Origin: Chitinophaga sp. S165
GTDB lineage: Bacteria; Bacteroidota; Bacteroidia; Chitinophagales; Chitinophagaceae
DNA: 64,000 bases
Reading direction: 5' to 3'
NCBI RefSeq assembly: GCF_003182155.1
Contig: NZ_QGTG01000001.1
Location: forward strand, 1,732,991-1,796,990
A program made the position numbers and the translations under genes. Each line of letters begins with the position of its first letter. Position 1 is the first letter of the stretch. This document shows positions 1 through 7,047 of this stretch, piece after piece. A model generated the notes under the pieces. It was not told the origin of the DNA. It saw only the letters and a program-made list of their open reading frames with translations, and did no database searches.

Positions 1-1310
1 TCATGCATAGCAGATAAAGTCGCTTCTTCAACAGGCAATCGTTCACGCTCCATCTTCGAATGGACGGCTTCCACAACAACGATCGCATCATCGACCACGA
101 TCCCTATCGCCAGTACCAGCGCGAATAAGGTCAGCAGATTTATCGTGAACCCTAACAGGTCCATAAAGAAGAAAGTTCCCACAATAGCAACAGGTACTGC
201 AATGGCAGGAATGAGTGTAGAACGGAAATCCTGCAGGAAGAGGAACACCACGATGAATACCAGCACGAATGCTTCTATCAGCGTATGCAGCACCTGTTCT
301 ATAGAAGCATCCAGCGCTCTCTTGGTATTATAGATTGGCATGTTCTTAATGCCTTTGGGGAATTTCTTTTCTGCCTTCGCCAGCAGTTTGTTCACCTGGA
401 TCTGTATTTCGTTGGCATTGGAACCAGACAGCTGTGAAATAACAAGTGTTGCGGCAGGCTTGCCGTCCAGCTTACTATGACTTGTATATGTGTAAGCCCC
501 GAACTCTACTCTGGCAACGTCTTTCAGCTTCAGCATGGAACCGTCGGGATTAGCGCGGATGATCATATCCTCATATCCCTCTGGTCTGTTCAGTTTACCG
601 TCATACTTGATCACGTATTCAAAAGCTTCGTCACTGGCTTCACCAAACTTTCCCGGAGCGGCTTCCAGGTTCTGATCGTCAATAGCTCTCAGCACTTCCT
701 GGGTAGAGAGATTATATGCCGCCATCTGCGCTGGCTTCAGCCAGATACGCATGGAATAATCTTTATTGCCCCCAAAGAGGAATGCTCTTCCGACGCCCTG
801 TATCCTTTTGATATCGGGCAGAATATTAATGTTAACGTAATTGGTGAGGAAGGTCTCATCATAACGTTTTGCATCTTCACTATAGATAGTGTTCACCTGC
901 ATCAGGCTGTTCACCTGTTTAGACGTAACGATACCCCGCTGTACTACTTCCGGCGGCAGCTGACTGGTAGCCTGTGATACCCTGTTCTGTACATTCACGG
1001 ATGCCTGATCCGGATCAGTACCAGACTTAAAAAAGATAGAGATCACAAGAGAGCCGTCATTACTTGCTGTGGAGCTCATATAGCTCATATCTTCCACGCC
1101 GTTAATGGCTTCTTCAAGAGATGGGGCAACAGCGCGCAGGATGGTTTCAGCATTAGCGCCGGGGTAATAGGCGGTTACCTGCACTGCAGGCGGGGCTATA
1201 TCGGGGAAACGCTCTAATGGCAGCGAGAGCATTCCCATAATACCCAGAATAACGAGTATGGAGGAAACGACCGTCGCCAGTACGGGCCTTTCAATAAATT
1301 TCTTCAACAT
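1..1310 (-). CDS. RND efflux transporter permease subunit (partial, N-terminal part)
   Basis: The reverse strand reads about 436 codons from an ATG at 1310 to the window edge, so the C-terminal part (usually about 600 more residues) lies outside. It opens with the RND signature: MLKKFIERPVLATVVS, one membrane helix, then LPLERFPDIAPPAVQV and a YYPGANAE stretch. The porter domain follows, and near the cut edge come transmembrane helices with LLTLFALVLAIGIVVDDAIVVVE, which holds the paired Asp of the RND proton-relay motif. Such pumps are inner-membrane proton antiporters of the HAE1/AcrB family that work with an adaptor and an outer-membrane channel to expel drugs or other hydrophobic compounds. 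The adaptor gene ends 11 bases upstream, so the two are co-transcribed. The outer-membrane factor is presumably further left. Substrate unknown. Confidence 0.95.
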   Translation of the reverse strand, partial: MLKKFIERPVLATVVSSILVILGIMGMLSLPLERFPDIAPPAVQVTAYYPGANAETILRAVAPSLEEAINGVEDMSYMSSTASNDGSLVISIFFKSGTDPDQASVNVQNRVSQATSQLPPEVVQRGIVTSKQVNSLMQVNTIYSEDAKRYDETFLTNYVNINILPDIKRIQGVGRAFLFGGNKDYSMRIWLKPAQMAAYNLSTQEVLRAIDDQNLEAAPGKFGEASDEAFEYVIKYDGKLNRPEGYEDMIIRANPDGSMLKLKDVARVEFGAYTYTSHSKLDGKPAATLVISQLSGSNANEIQIQVNKLLAKAEKKFPKGIKNMPIYNTKRALDASIEQVLHTLIEAFVLVFIVVFLFLQDFRSTLIPAIAVPVAIVGTFFFMDLLGFTINLLTLFALVLAIGIVVDDAIVVVEAVHSKMERERLPVEEATLSAMH

Positions 1311-1321
1311 GGTTAATTGGA

Positions 1322-2455
1322 TTAATTGTGTACAACTTGATTAACAGAATCAGGAGCAAGGGGCTGCGGCTGAATGATCTCTCCTTCATGTACATGGTCC
1401 AGGCCATCAAACACGATATGGTCGCCAGCTTTCAGGCCTTCTTTTACCAGGTAGTTGGTACCGCTTCTGCCGGCAATGAGAATAGGCTGTTTAACAATTC
1501 TGTTGCTATCGCCTACCAGGTATACAAAGATCTTATCCTGCATTTCCATGGTGGCCGCCTGTGGTACGGTAACTGTATTATCGATCTTCAGCGCGAGCCT
1601 TAACTTACCGGTATTACCGGAACGCAGGAGACCATCTTCATTTTTGAAAGTGGCGCGCACAGTAATAGCTCCTGTAGTGCGATCAAACTGGCCATCTATC
1701 ATATCGATCCTTCCCTTAAGGCTGTAAGAGCTGTCGTCGGGCATTATCAGTTCTACGTCAGGTACCTGTTTCAGTTTTTCCGCCAATGTCTTACCGGCAT
1801 ATTTTGTTTTGAAAAGGATGAAGTCCGTTTCACCTAAAGCAAAATAAACATGGACATTATGTACATCAGACAGGTTAGTCAGTGAAGTAGGATCTTCGGG
1901 CGATACCAGGCTACCCTGTTTTCTCAATATGCGTCCGATAAAACCGCTGACAGGCGCTTTGATCAATGTGTAACCGAGGTTGATCTCTGCGGCGGCAATA
2001 TCTGCTTTCGCCTGTTCTACATTACCCTGTGCTATCTGCTTTGCAGATTGCGCGGTCTTCAGCTGATAGTCTGCTACGACCTGGTGCTCTACCAGTGGCG
2101 TCAGCTTCTCGATTTCGATCTGAGCGTTGGACAATGCACCTTCTGCAGCATGTAGTCTGGCTTTGGCATTATTGAGCCTTTCGCGGTACGGCGCATCATT
2201 GATCTTAAACAATGTCTGGCCGGCCTTCACGTAAGCGCCTTCATCTACAAAGACATGGTCAAGCGTTCCGCTCACCTGTGGGCGGATCTCGATATTAATG
2301 GCCCCTTCAATAGAAGCCGGATATTCCTGGTAAGTAGTTGCTTCTCCGGAACTGACCTGTATAACAGGTAATGACTGTATCTGCGCAGTCGGTTGTGGTG
2401 TTTTTGGGGCACAGGCAGACAATACCACAAGGGCAATTAAATTGTTCACTTTCAT
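1322..2455 (-). CDS. RND efflux periplasmic adaptor (membrane fusion protein) lipoprotein
   Basis: This 377-residue protein is the periplasmic adaptor that bridges the RND pump and the outer-membrane channel. The N-terminus is a short hydrophobic segment ending in LSACAP, a lipobox, so the mature protein is probably lipid-anchored. Then come a lipoyl-like half motif (IEIRPQVSGTLDHVFVDEGAYV, about residues 55-75), a long alpha-helical hairpin (about 90-160), the second lipoyl half (INLGYTLIKAPVSGFIGRI) and beta-barrel/membrane-proximal domains. This is the normal HlyD/AcrA order and length. It sits between the TetR gene (59-base gap) and the pump gene (11-base gap), a classic regulator-adaptor-pump operon. 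The signal peptide is unusually short, but no better upstream start is visible. Confidence 0.95.
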   Translation of the reverse strand: MKVNNLIALVVLSACAPKTPQPTAQIQSLPVIQVSSGEATTYQEYPASIEGAINIEIRPQVSGTLDHVFVDEGAYVKAGQTLFKINDAPYRERLNNAKARLHAAEGALSNAQIEIEKLTPLVEHQVVADYQLKTAQSAKQIAQGNVEQAKADIAAAEINLGYTLIKAPVSGFIGRILRKQGSLVSPEDPTSLTNLSDVHNVHVYFALGETDFILFKTKYAGKTLAEKLKQVPDVELIMPDDSSYSLKGRIDMIDGQFDRTTGAITVRATFKNEDGLLRSGNTGKLRLALKIDNTVTVPQAATMEMQDKIFVYLVGDSNRIVKQPILIAGRSGTNYLVKEGLKAGDHIVFDGLDHVHEGEIIQPQPLAPDSVNQVVHN

Positions 2456-2514
2456 AATTCGTATTTGACGGTGTTAGATTCTATAATGATGTTAGAGGGT
2501 TAATCAAAAAAAAA

Positions 2515-3114
2515 TCAATCAGCAACAGAAGCCGTCACGTTTCTGATAGCGTTTAATAACACCTGTTGGTTGAAATCGCTGCTATTGCCTTTATACACCA
2601 GATTGAGTGATATAAGGCCATGTACGACCGACCACATAAAAAAGTACATTTCGGATATCTGTTCTTCCGAACGTTGATGTTCCGCCATGATCTGCCTGAT
2701 CACTTTACGGACCAATGTAGCAGGACCTTCTATTTCGGGCATGGTGTTGTTATCGCAGCATCCGTGTGTGCCGATGCCGAACATCAGCTGATAGAATTCC
2801 TTTTCTGCGAATGCGAAATTCCAGTAGGCCATCCACATGTTCTCCAATTGCTTTTCGGGCAGATCATCTTCCAATTGTGCCCTGTACATGTTTCCGGCCA
2901 GCTGCACAAATCCTATCTTCGCCAGTTCCATTAATATGGCTTCTTTGTTGAGGAAGTAATCATATATCACCGGCGGTGTATGCTCTATCATGTCAGCTAT
3001 TTTCCGCATGCTGACTGCCTGCCATCCATGTTCTTTGGCAATGCTCAAAGCGGCTTCCAGAATGTTGGTGCGGCTCTCTTCTTTAAGACGTAGTCTTCTT
3101 TCTTTAACTCCCAT
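2515..3114 (-). CDS. TetR/AcrR family transcriptional regulator of the efflux operon
   Basis: A 199-residue TetR-family repressor. The N-terminal helix-turn-helix is clear: RTNILEAALSIAKEHGWQAVSMRKIADMIEHTPPVIYDYFLNKEAIL (about residues 15-60), with the usual YDYF in the recognition helix region. The C-terminal ligand-binding domain resembles the WHG/TetR_C group (GIGTHGCCDN, then MYFFMWSVVHGLISL). It is first in the minus-strand operon with the adaptor and pump, so it most likely senses a pump substrate and represses its own operon. A candidate operator, the palindrome AGACTATTTAGTCT, lies 136 bases upstream of the start at 3250-3263. The GCCDN cysteine pair in the sensor domain is noticeable, but no metal or redox role can be claimed from sequence. 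Confidence 0.92.
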   Translation of the reverse strand: MGVKERRLRLKEESRTNILEAALSIAKEHGWQAVSMRKIADMIEHTPPVIYDYFLNKEAILMELAKIGFVQLAGNMYRAQLEDDLPEKQLENMWMAYWNFAFAEKEFYQLMFGIGTHGCCDNNTMPEIEGPATLVRKVIRQIMAEHQRSEEQISEMYFFMWSVVHGLISLNLVYKGNSSDFNQQVLLNAIRNVTASVAD

Positions 3115-3249
3115 AACTGATTTGTTATTATTATTTATTCACCGGCTATCCGGTCAATGCTGTCGTAAAATGGCATAGGCGATCCTGGTGGTTTCCTGCA
3201 TTCTTCGCAGTACCATTCACATGACTATGCATAACATTCACTTGGGAAC

Positions 3250-3263
3250 AGACTATTTAGTCT
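3250..3263. promoter_or_regulatory. Palindromic candidate TetR operator of the efflux operon
   Basis: AGACTATTTAGTCT has perfect 5-base arms (AGACT/AGTCT) around a 4-base centre. Its near-identical twin lies at 3505-3518 (AGACTACTTAGTCT on the minus strand), in front of a broken TetR gene. Sharing by two TetR loci supports an operator. Which TetR protein binds it is an inference. Confidence 0.55.
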
Positions 3264-3273
3264 CTTGTATAAA

Positions 3274-3303
3274 GAAAAAAACAGCCCCTTTCACAAGGCT
3301 GTT
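3274..3303 (-). terminator. Intrinsic terminator of the TetR remnant
   Basis: On the minus strand the arms AACAGCC and GGCTGTT (plus 3280-3286 and 3297-3303) form a hairpin followed by a run of seven T. It lies about 25 bases after the stop of the TetR remnant and just before the efflux operon's operator, so it separates the two transcription units. Confidence 0.7.
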
Positions 3304-3327
3304 TACGTTAATATCGATTTGTTCGTT

Positions 3328-3500
3328 TTAAACCAGGCTATATGCTGCCAGTTCTTTTTTCATTGCTTTCACTACTGTCTTCATTGGCAGCGGGCTACCG
3401 TCACGCGTGACATCAAGGTAGCTCCTTCTATTGTTGCGAACATCTTCAAGGTCATCTCTTCTGGATTGATGTCTGGTACAAACTCGCCCGCCGTAGTCAA
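3328..3500 (-). pseudogene. Remnant of a second TetR-family regulator gene (C-terminal end only, frameshifted)
   Basis: Reading the minus strand from 3500 gives residues that look like a TetR C-terminal end: TTAGEFVPDINPEEMTLKMF, then ATIEGATLMSRVT. The frame then breaks and resumes one base over as GSPLPMKTVVKAMKKELAAY followed by a stop at 3328-3330. No DNA-binding domain precedes it. The coding sequence begins directly after a palindrome and a -7 promoter box, as if an internal deletion had removed the N-terminal two thirds. Promoter, operator and terminator are all still present. The C-terminal resemblance is recognised from pattern only. A short functional peptide cannot be excluded, but the frameshift argues for decay. 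Confidence 0.6.
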
Positions 3501-3504
3501 AATT

Positions 3505-3533
3505 AGACTAAGTAGTCTTACCCGGCAAATTTA
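3505..3533 (-). promoter_or_regulatory. Promoter box and palindromic operator of the TetR remnant
   Basis: On the minus strand TAAATTTG (plus 3526-3533) matches the Bacteroidota -7 element TAnnTTTG. Seven bases further on comes AGACTACTTAGTCT (plus 3505-3518), which would overlap the transcription start and suits repression. One base separates this palindrome from the copy at 3250-3263 when both are read on the same strand. Confidence 0.55.
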
Positions 3534-3541
3534 ATTTCCAT

Positions 3542-3571
3542 AAGTCCATCCCCAGTTTTGGGGATGGACTT
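3542..3571. terminator. Strong hairpin after the lipoprotein gene
   Basis: AAGTCCATCCCC and GGGGATGGACTT form a perfect 12-base stem with a 6-base loop, 38 bases after the minus-strand stop at 3609. There is no good T-run on the minus strand (the plus side has TATTCTTTT), so it may be a weak terminator or a 3'-end-protecting structure. Confidence 0.5.
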
Positions 3572-3608
3572 ATTCTTTTCACCACATTGCTTGATATTTA
3601 TATCATGA

Positions 3609-4367
3609 CTATCTTGGCGTATGCTCTACCGACATACTTGTTTCCAGTGCGGATTTCAGCCTGTTGTTGGAATCGAGGTTCGCGTCGATCTTCAGCACAA
3701 GTTTTCCGCCAACAAAGGTGCCGGTGAAATCTCCTATCTGTAGTTTGGTCATCACTAAATTCAGATCGAGTTTCAGTTTGCCGTCGAATGTGATGCCGTC
3801 GTTCCCGATCGTCACATCCTTGCCTTCTGCGGTCAGTTCAAGCTTTCCGGCTATCATTACTATTACAGGAATATCTGATCCGCGGAAGGTGATCCTGCCG
3901 TTCATTAACACAGCTGGTTTAACAGTATCTCCTTCTACACGTACATATACTTTTACCTTCTCGAAATTCCCCAATGGAACGAAGATATTCCCCAGTTCAG
4001 TGCTGTCGAGGATATCAATCCAACGGTCTGTTTTGATACTGAGATTAATTTCGTCAGGGCCGTTCTTAGCAGCGAATTTCAACTCCCTGAACCTAACCTG
4101 GATACTGTCCCAGGTGAAGTCAAATCTTAAAGACGGGAAGGCCGCTAAAGAAGGATCATTGATGATCCTGCCAAGACGTTCTGCTCCCGCATTATCTCCC
4201 TCAATACTCCCGGAAGGATTCACAGCCTGGAGTTGATAATTGACAGTGGCTTTACCCTCTGCTTGCGGAGGAGCGACAGTTTCTTCGGAACTTTGTTTGG
4301 AGCAGGCAGCGAACATTACGGCAACCAGGGTCACAGTTGCACTTAACTGAAAAAATGATTTTTTCAT
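3609..4367 (-). CDS. Hypothetical lipoprotein (DUF4382-like beta-rich)
   Basis: The open frame begins at 4394, but the better start is the ATG at 4367, which gives a clean lipoprotein signal: MKKSFFQLSATVTLVAVM followed by the lipobox FAAC at about residues 18-21. The mature part (about 230 residues) is beta-rich with YQLQAVNPSG, then a RFDFTWDSIQVRFRELKF segment and WIDILDSTELGNIFVPLGNF. The patterns of variance around VKVYVRVEGD resemble Bacteroidota DUF4382-type surface lipoproteins of unknown function, but that is a weak recognition. No catalytic motif is visible. It stands alone on the minus strand with a strong hairpin downstream. Function unknown; an anchored periplasmic or surface binding protein is a reasonable guess. 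Confidence 0.8.
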   Translation of the reverse strand: MKKSFFQLSATVTLVAVMFAACSKQSSEETVAPPQAEGKATVNYQLQAVNPSGSIEGDNAGAERLGRIINDPSLAAFPSLRFDFTWDSIQVRFRELKFAAKNGPDEINLSIKTDRWIDILDSTELGNIFVPLGNFEKVKVYVRVEGDTVKPAVLMNGRITFRGSDIPVIVMIAGKLELTAEGKDVTIGNDGITFDGKLKLDLNLVMTKLQIGDFTGTFVGGKLVLKIDANLDSNNRLKSALETSMSVEHTPR

Positions 4368-4752
4368 GAGTGAAATTGGTTTAAGTGTTTCCAATAAAAT
4401 AGAGGTAGATGGCTTTTACAACGATATGTTAGACTTCCGGAAATAACAGTCAAGTGCTACTGACGCTCTTAAATGACATATGGTTTTAATATGGGTCTCA
4501 GCTGGTATTTCAGGTTGCTTACATTCTCACAATTTTCGTACCGCAAGTTTCATAACGATGTTAATATTAAGCAGATATAGGCCTATTCTTCGTTTCCGAA
4601 GTGAGCAATAAAACTGCAGGGCCGCCTGCTGTCTCCTTTTCAATACACAGTGGGGAAATATTACGATACTGATCCCAGTATCACTATTCACATTAAAAGA
4701 AGGGATCGCTATTAAGGTCTGATTCTTGTGGCAAATCGGGAAAAGGATAACT
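4368..4752. promoter_or_regulatory. Intergenic region with an 18-base palindrome upstream of the small gene
   Basis: This 385-base gap between divergent genes holds no convincing coding sequence. It contains GATACTGATCCCAGTATC at 4665-4682, perfect 7-base arms around 4 bases, centred about 79 bases before the ATG at 4753. The 4-base spacing is that of Crp/Fnr-type operators, but nothing else identifies the binder. Confidence 0.4.
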
Positions 4753-4998
4753 ATGAAGAAATTATCATTTAACTTATTAGTTGACGGTGTTCCATACATG
4801 GTGAAAGCGGAACCTTTTTCATTTAATGACGAGCAGCGTTATAATGTAAGTTTTAATGGCAGCGAGACCTATGTCTTTGCCTGGGATGAAGAAACATTGC
4901 GATATGCGCCAGTTGGAGAAGTAGCGGTAGAACTTTCAATGGCGTTGGAACAGGAAATTGCCAACAGGCTTTATGAGGTCACGCCCAGCAGGGAGTAA
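4753..4998 (+). CDS. Small hypothetical protein (81 aa)
   Basis: The frame is open from 4726, but ATG 4753, preceded by GGATAACT, starts the compact sequence MKKLSFNLLVDGVPYMVKAE. It is a small acidic protein with a beta-strand pattern (NVSFNGSETYVFAWDEETLRYAPVG) ending in a helix (AVELSMALEQEIANRLYEV). There is no signal peptide and no cysteine. Small cytosolic proteins of this look are common in Chitinophagaceae genomes and have no assigned function. It is monocistronic and preceded by an 18-base palindrome. I consider it a real gene because of its codon pattern and composition, but cannot name a role. Confidence 0.7.
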   Translation: MKKLSFNLLVDGVPYMVKAEPFSFNDEQRYNVSFNGSETYVFAWDEETLRYAPVGEVAVELSMALEQEIANRLYEVTPSRE

Positions 4999-5403
4999 AT
5001 ACATTTCCCTATACCTATTTTTTTTAAAAATTACTCCCACCTACGAACAAAACCAAAACATGTACTGTTATCTAACAGTGTAAAAACTTACTAACTCAAG
5101 TAACCGAATAGATTCACCACATCTAACCTCAAGTACCAGACAACTATGAAGAACATCAAACACCACCTGACCGGATATATTTTGTATCAATAAACAACCA
5201 TACAATACCTCCGCAACTTCTATTATACAGGTCACTATCAATCTCTGCCGGGAGGTATTCATTTGCATGTCTGCAATAGCTGACTTCTCTTAAGAGATGA
5301 TCAGTATCTCTTTATCTGATATGTATCGCTCATACATAAACGAATTTCTATGGCGAATACCGAAAAGCCTTAACAGAGTAGGTAAAACTTTAAACCACAT
5401 TTT
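4999..5403. other. Intergenic region upstream of the PixA-like gene
   Basis: A 405-base AT-rich gap. The open frame on the minus strand (5068-5268) has no recognisable protein character. One inverted repeat, AAGAGAT-N7-ATCTCTT at 5292-5312, lies about 92 bases before the PixA-like start and could be an operator. Nothing else is supported. Confidence 0.35.
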
Positions 5404-5985
5404 ATGTCAAACACAGCGCAAGCTCCCAGCCGTGCAACAGGATCTCAAAAGTCCGTATTTAACACTGTTAACGTAATAACCATCGTCGACACTGATGCTA
5501 TTAAGAATGCCTATCCACGTAATGCCGGCCCAGGTGAAGCCCAGGGGCTTAACCATCATGAAGGCATCACCATGTTATGCGCTGGAAAAAACTTTCTGGG
5601 AGACATTGGCAATGACCCGGCTAATCTGAAGTTTTCTGCAAACGTAGGAGACTTTGTTTCGTTCTGGGCTACCACTATTTCAAATGATGCTGACGACTCC
5701 GTTATCATCTACGATATATCGTCCTCCAGTCAGACCAACGTATTCAATAACTTTCAGGCAAACGAAGAGACCAGGAGCGGCGCCGCAATACCTGATACTT
5801 CAAAACAGAATGGCCTGCCCGCTTTACAGGTAGCCCGGTCGTTTTATTCATATGATTCCAAAGTAAAAAACAGCGGCACTGAAGCTTTCGTTGTAAGTTT
5901 TGCGCTGTATGAGCTGGATGCCGCCAGGGAAACCCAGACCCTCTATGGTTGTTTCTTCTGGGACCCAACTATTGTTGTGCAATAA
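5404..5985 (+). CDS. PixA/AidA-type inclusion body family protein
   Basis: This 193-residue protein has the pattern of the AidA/PixA family: an N-terminal NVITIVDTDAIKNAYP, then GLNHHEGITMLCAGKN, a central ANVGDFVSFWATTISNDADD with VIIYDI, and a C-terminal FVVSFALYELD followed by LYGCFFWDPTIVV. PixA is the methionine-rich crystalline inclusion protein of Xenorhabdus. AidA proteins are made at high cell density or in association with hosts by Ralstonia and Burkholderia. The molecular function is not established. There is no signal peptide, so it is cytosolic. The gene is monocistronic, with its own terminator 40 bases on. The present copy is not especially Met-rich, so a storage role is uncertain. 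Confidence 0.85.
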   Translation: MSNTAQAPSRATGSQKSVFNTVNVITIVDTDAIKNAYPRNAGPGEAQGLNHHEGITMLCAGKNFLGDIGNDPANLKFSANVGDFVSFWATTISNDADDSVIIYDISSSSQTNVFNNFQANEETRSGAAIPDTSKQNGLPALQVARSFYSYDSKVKNSGTEAFVVSFALYELDAARETQTLYGCFFWDPTIVVQ

Positions 5986-6026
5986 TCGCATTTAGCATCA
6001 CACCACATATCGGACGTTTATGTACA

Positions 6027-6056
6027 GCAGTTCTGCTTATGCGGAACTGCTTTTTT
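6027..6056 (+). terminator. Rho-independent terminator of the PixA-like gene
   Basis: GCAGTTC (6027-6033) pairs with GAACTGC (6044-6050) around a 10-base loop and is followed by TTTTTT. It lies 42 bases after the stop codon. Confidence 0.85.
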
Positions 6057-6122
6057 ATATCTGTTCCTGACGGATTTGTTCTATTTTCCCTTTCGCCGGC
6101 CGCCTAATTTTGTTAAAAAAAG

Positions 6123-6434
6123 ATGAGACGGACCATGCGAATTATTTTAATCCCCTTATTCCTCCTGCTGTTTGCCACAGGCTTTAGCACCGGCCAGCCC
6201 GGAGAGGGAAAAACCCTATATGAACATCATTGCTCCCGCTGTCATGGCACTGATGGCGCCAGGGGGTTATTCGGGGCCAAAAACCTGCAGAAAAGCCTGC
6301 TTCCTGACACCGCTATCGCCCTGCAGATCAGGAACGGAAAACGGATCATGCCATCCTTTAAAAAGAAGTTTACGCCAGACCAGATCAACGAAGTTTCAGC
6401 TTACATTAAAACCCTTAGAATACCTGCAATATGA
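6123..6434 (+). CDS. Class I c-type cytochrome, single heme
   Basis: A 103-residue protein with a cleavable signal peptide (MRRTMRIILIPLFLLLFATG, then FSTGQPGEG) and one heme-binding motif CSRCH at about residues 37-41, preceded by LYEHH. The distal Met ligand is probably in GKRIMPSFKKKFTPDQI, and the final helix EVSAYIKTL is typical of cytochrome c class I. It should be a small periplasmic electron carrier. The stop overlaps the next start by four bases (ATGA), so it is translationally coupled to the DUF1772 membrane protein. That physical coupling is the only clue to the partner. Confidence 0.9.
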   Translation: MRRTMRIILIPLFLLLFATGFSTGQPGEGKTLYEHHCSRCHGTDGARGLFGAKNLQKSLLPDTAIALQIRNGKRIMPSFKKKFTPDQINEVSAYIKTLRIPAI

Positions 6435-6982
6435 CACCTGTAAAAACGACTAACATGTTTACAATTGCCCACATCGTATTAATTGTTACCGCTACTATGA
6501 CGGCGCTGATCAGCGGATTATTTTATGCATGGTCCTGCTCTGTAGTGCCCGGCCTCGCCAGGGTATCTGACAGTACTTATCTTGAAGCGATGCAACAGAT
6601 CAACAGAGCTATCCTGAACCCTGTATTCTTTATGAGCTTTATAGGTACTGCCCTGCTTCTGCCCTTAAGCACGTGGCTGCATTACGGGCCTGACCTTAAC
6701 GCCCGTTTCTGGTTATTGTTACTGGCTTCCGTTGTTTATCTGGCGGGTACTTTCGGTGTGACCATGTTTGGCAATGTACCGCTGAATGAGGCACTGGATG
6801 CTTTCAACTTATCATCTGCCACTGCACAGGAACTCGCAGCACAAAGAGCCCGTTTTGAAGGTCCCTGGAACAATCTGAATATCATCCGTACTATTGCAGG
6901 CATTGTGGCATTAATACTGATCATTCTGGCCTGCCTGAATCCGGCTGCTGTTACGGCCCGTACAGCGGCTGTTTATAGATAA
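6431..6982 (+). CDS. DUF1772 integral membrane protein (anthrone oxygenase-like)
   Basis: This 183-residue protein carries four predicted membrane helices (around residues 10-35, 62-85, 95-115 and 152-172). The DUF1772 pattern is visible: GLFYAWSCSVVPGLARVSD near the start, MQQINRAILNPVFFMSF, FGNVPLNEAL with its conserved NxPLN, and the ending RARFEGPWNNLNIIRTIAG. Fungal relatives are called anthrone oxygenases; bacterial members have no proven role. The start ATG overlaps the cytochrome c stop, and an ATG at 6455 is an alternative. A terminator follows immediately. Cofactor and substrate are unknown. The coupling to a cytochrome suggests a redox function, which is inference. Confidence 0.88.
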   Translation: MTPVKTTNMFTIAHIVLIVTATMTALISGLFYAWSCSVVPGLARVSDSTYLEAMQQINRAILNPVFFMSFIGTALLLPLSTWLHYGPDLNARFWLLLLASVVYLAGTFGVTMFGNVPLNEALDAFNLSSATAQELAAQRARFEGPWNNLNIIRTIAGIVALILIILACLNPAAVTARTAAVYR

Positions 6983-6993
6983 CGTTATTAACG

Positions 6994-7028
6994 CAAAAGG
7001 CGCCTCAGTTATCTGGGACGCCTTTGCT
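6994..7028. terminator. Bidirectional terminator between convergent genes
   Basis: AAAGGCG (6996-7002) and CGCCTTT (7019-7025), with further partial pairing CTCAG/CTGGG inside, form a hairpin flanked by A-rich and T-rich ends. It lies between the convergent stops at 6982 and 7048, so it can serve both. Confidence 0.7.
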
Positions 7029-7047
7029 ATTTAAATGAATGGGTTAG

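Noticed and set aside
477..977. 166-codon frame on the plus strand inside the RND pump
   Set aside because: The minus strand reads an unmistakable RND permease through the whole stretch.
5068..5268. 66-codon minus-strand frame upstream of the PixA-like gene
   Set aside because: No protein pattern and AT-rich composition; likely random.
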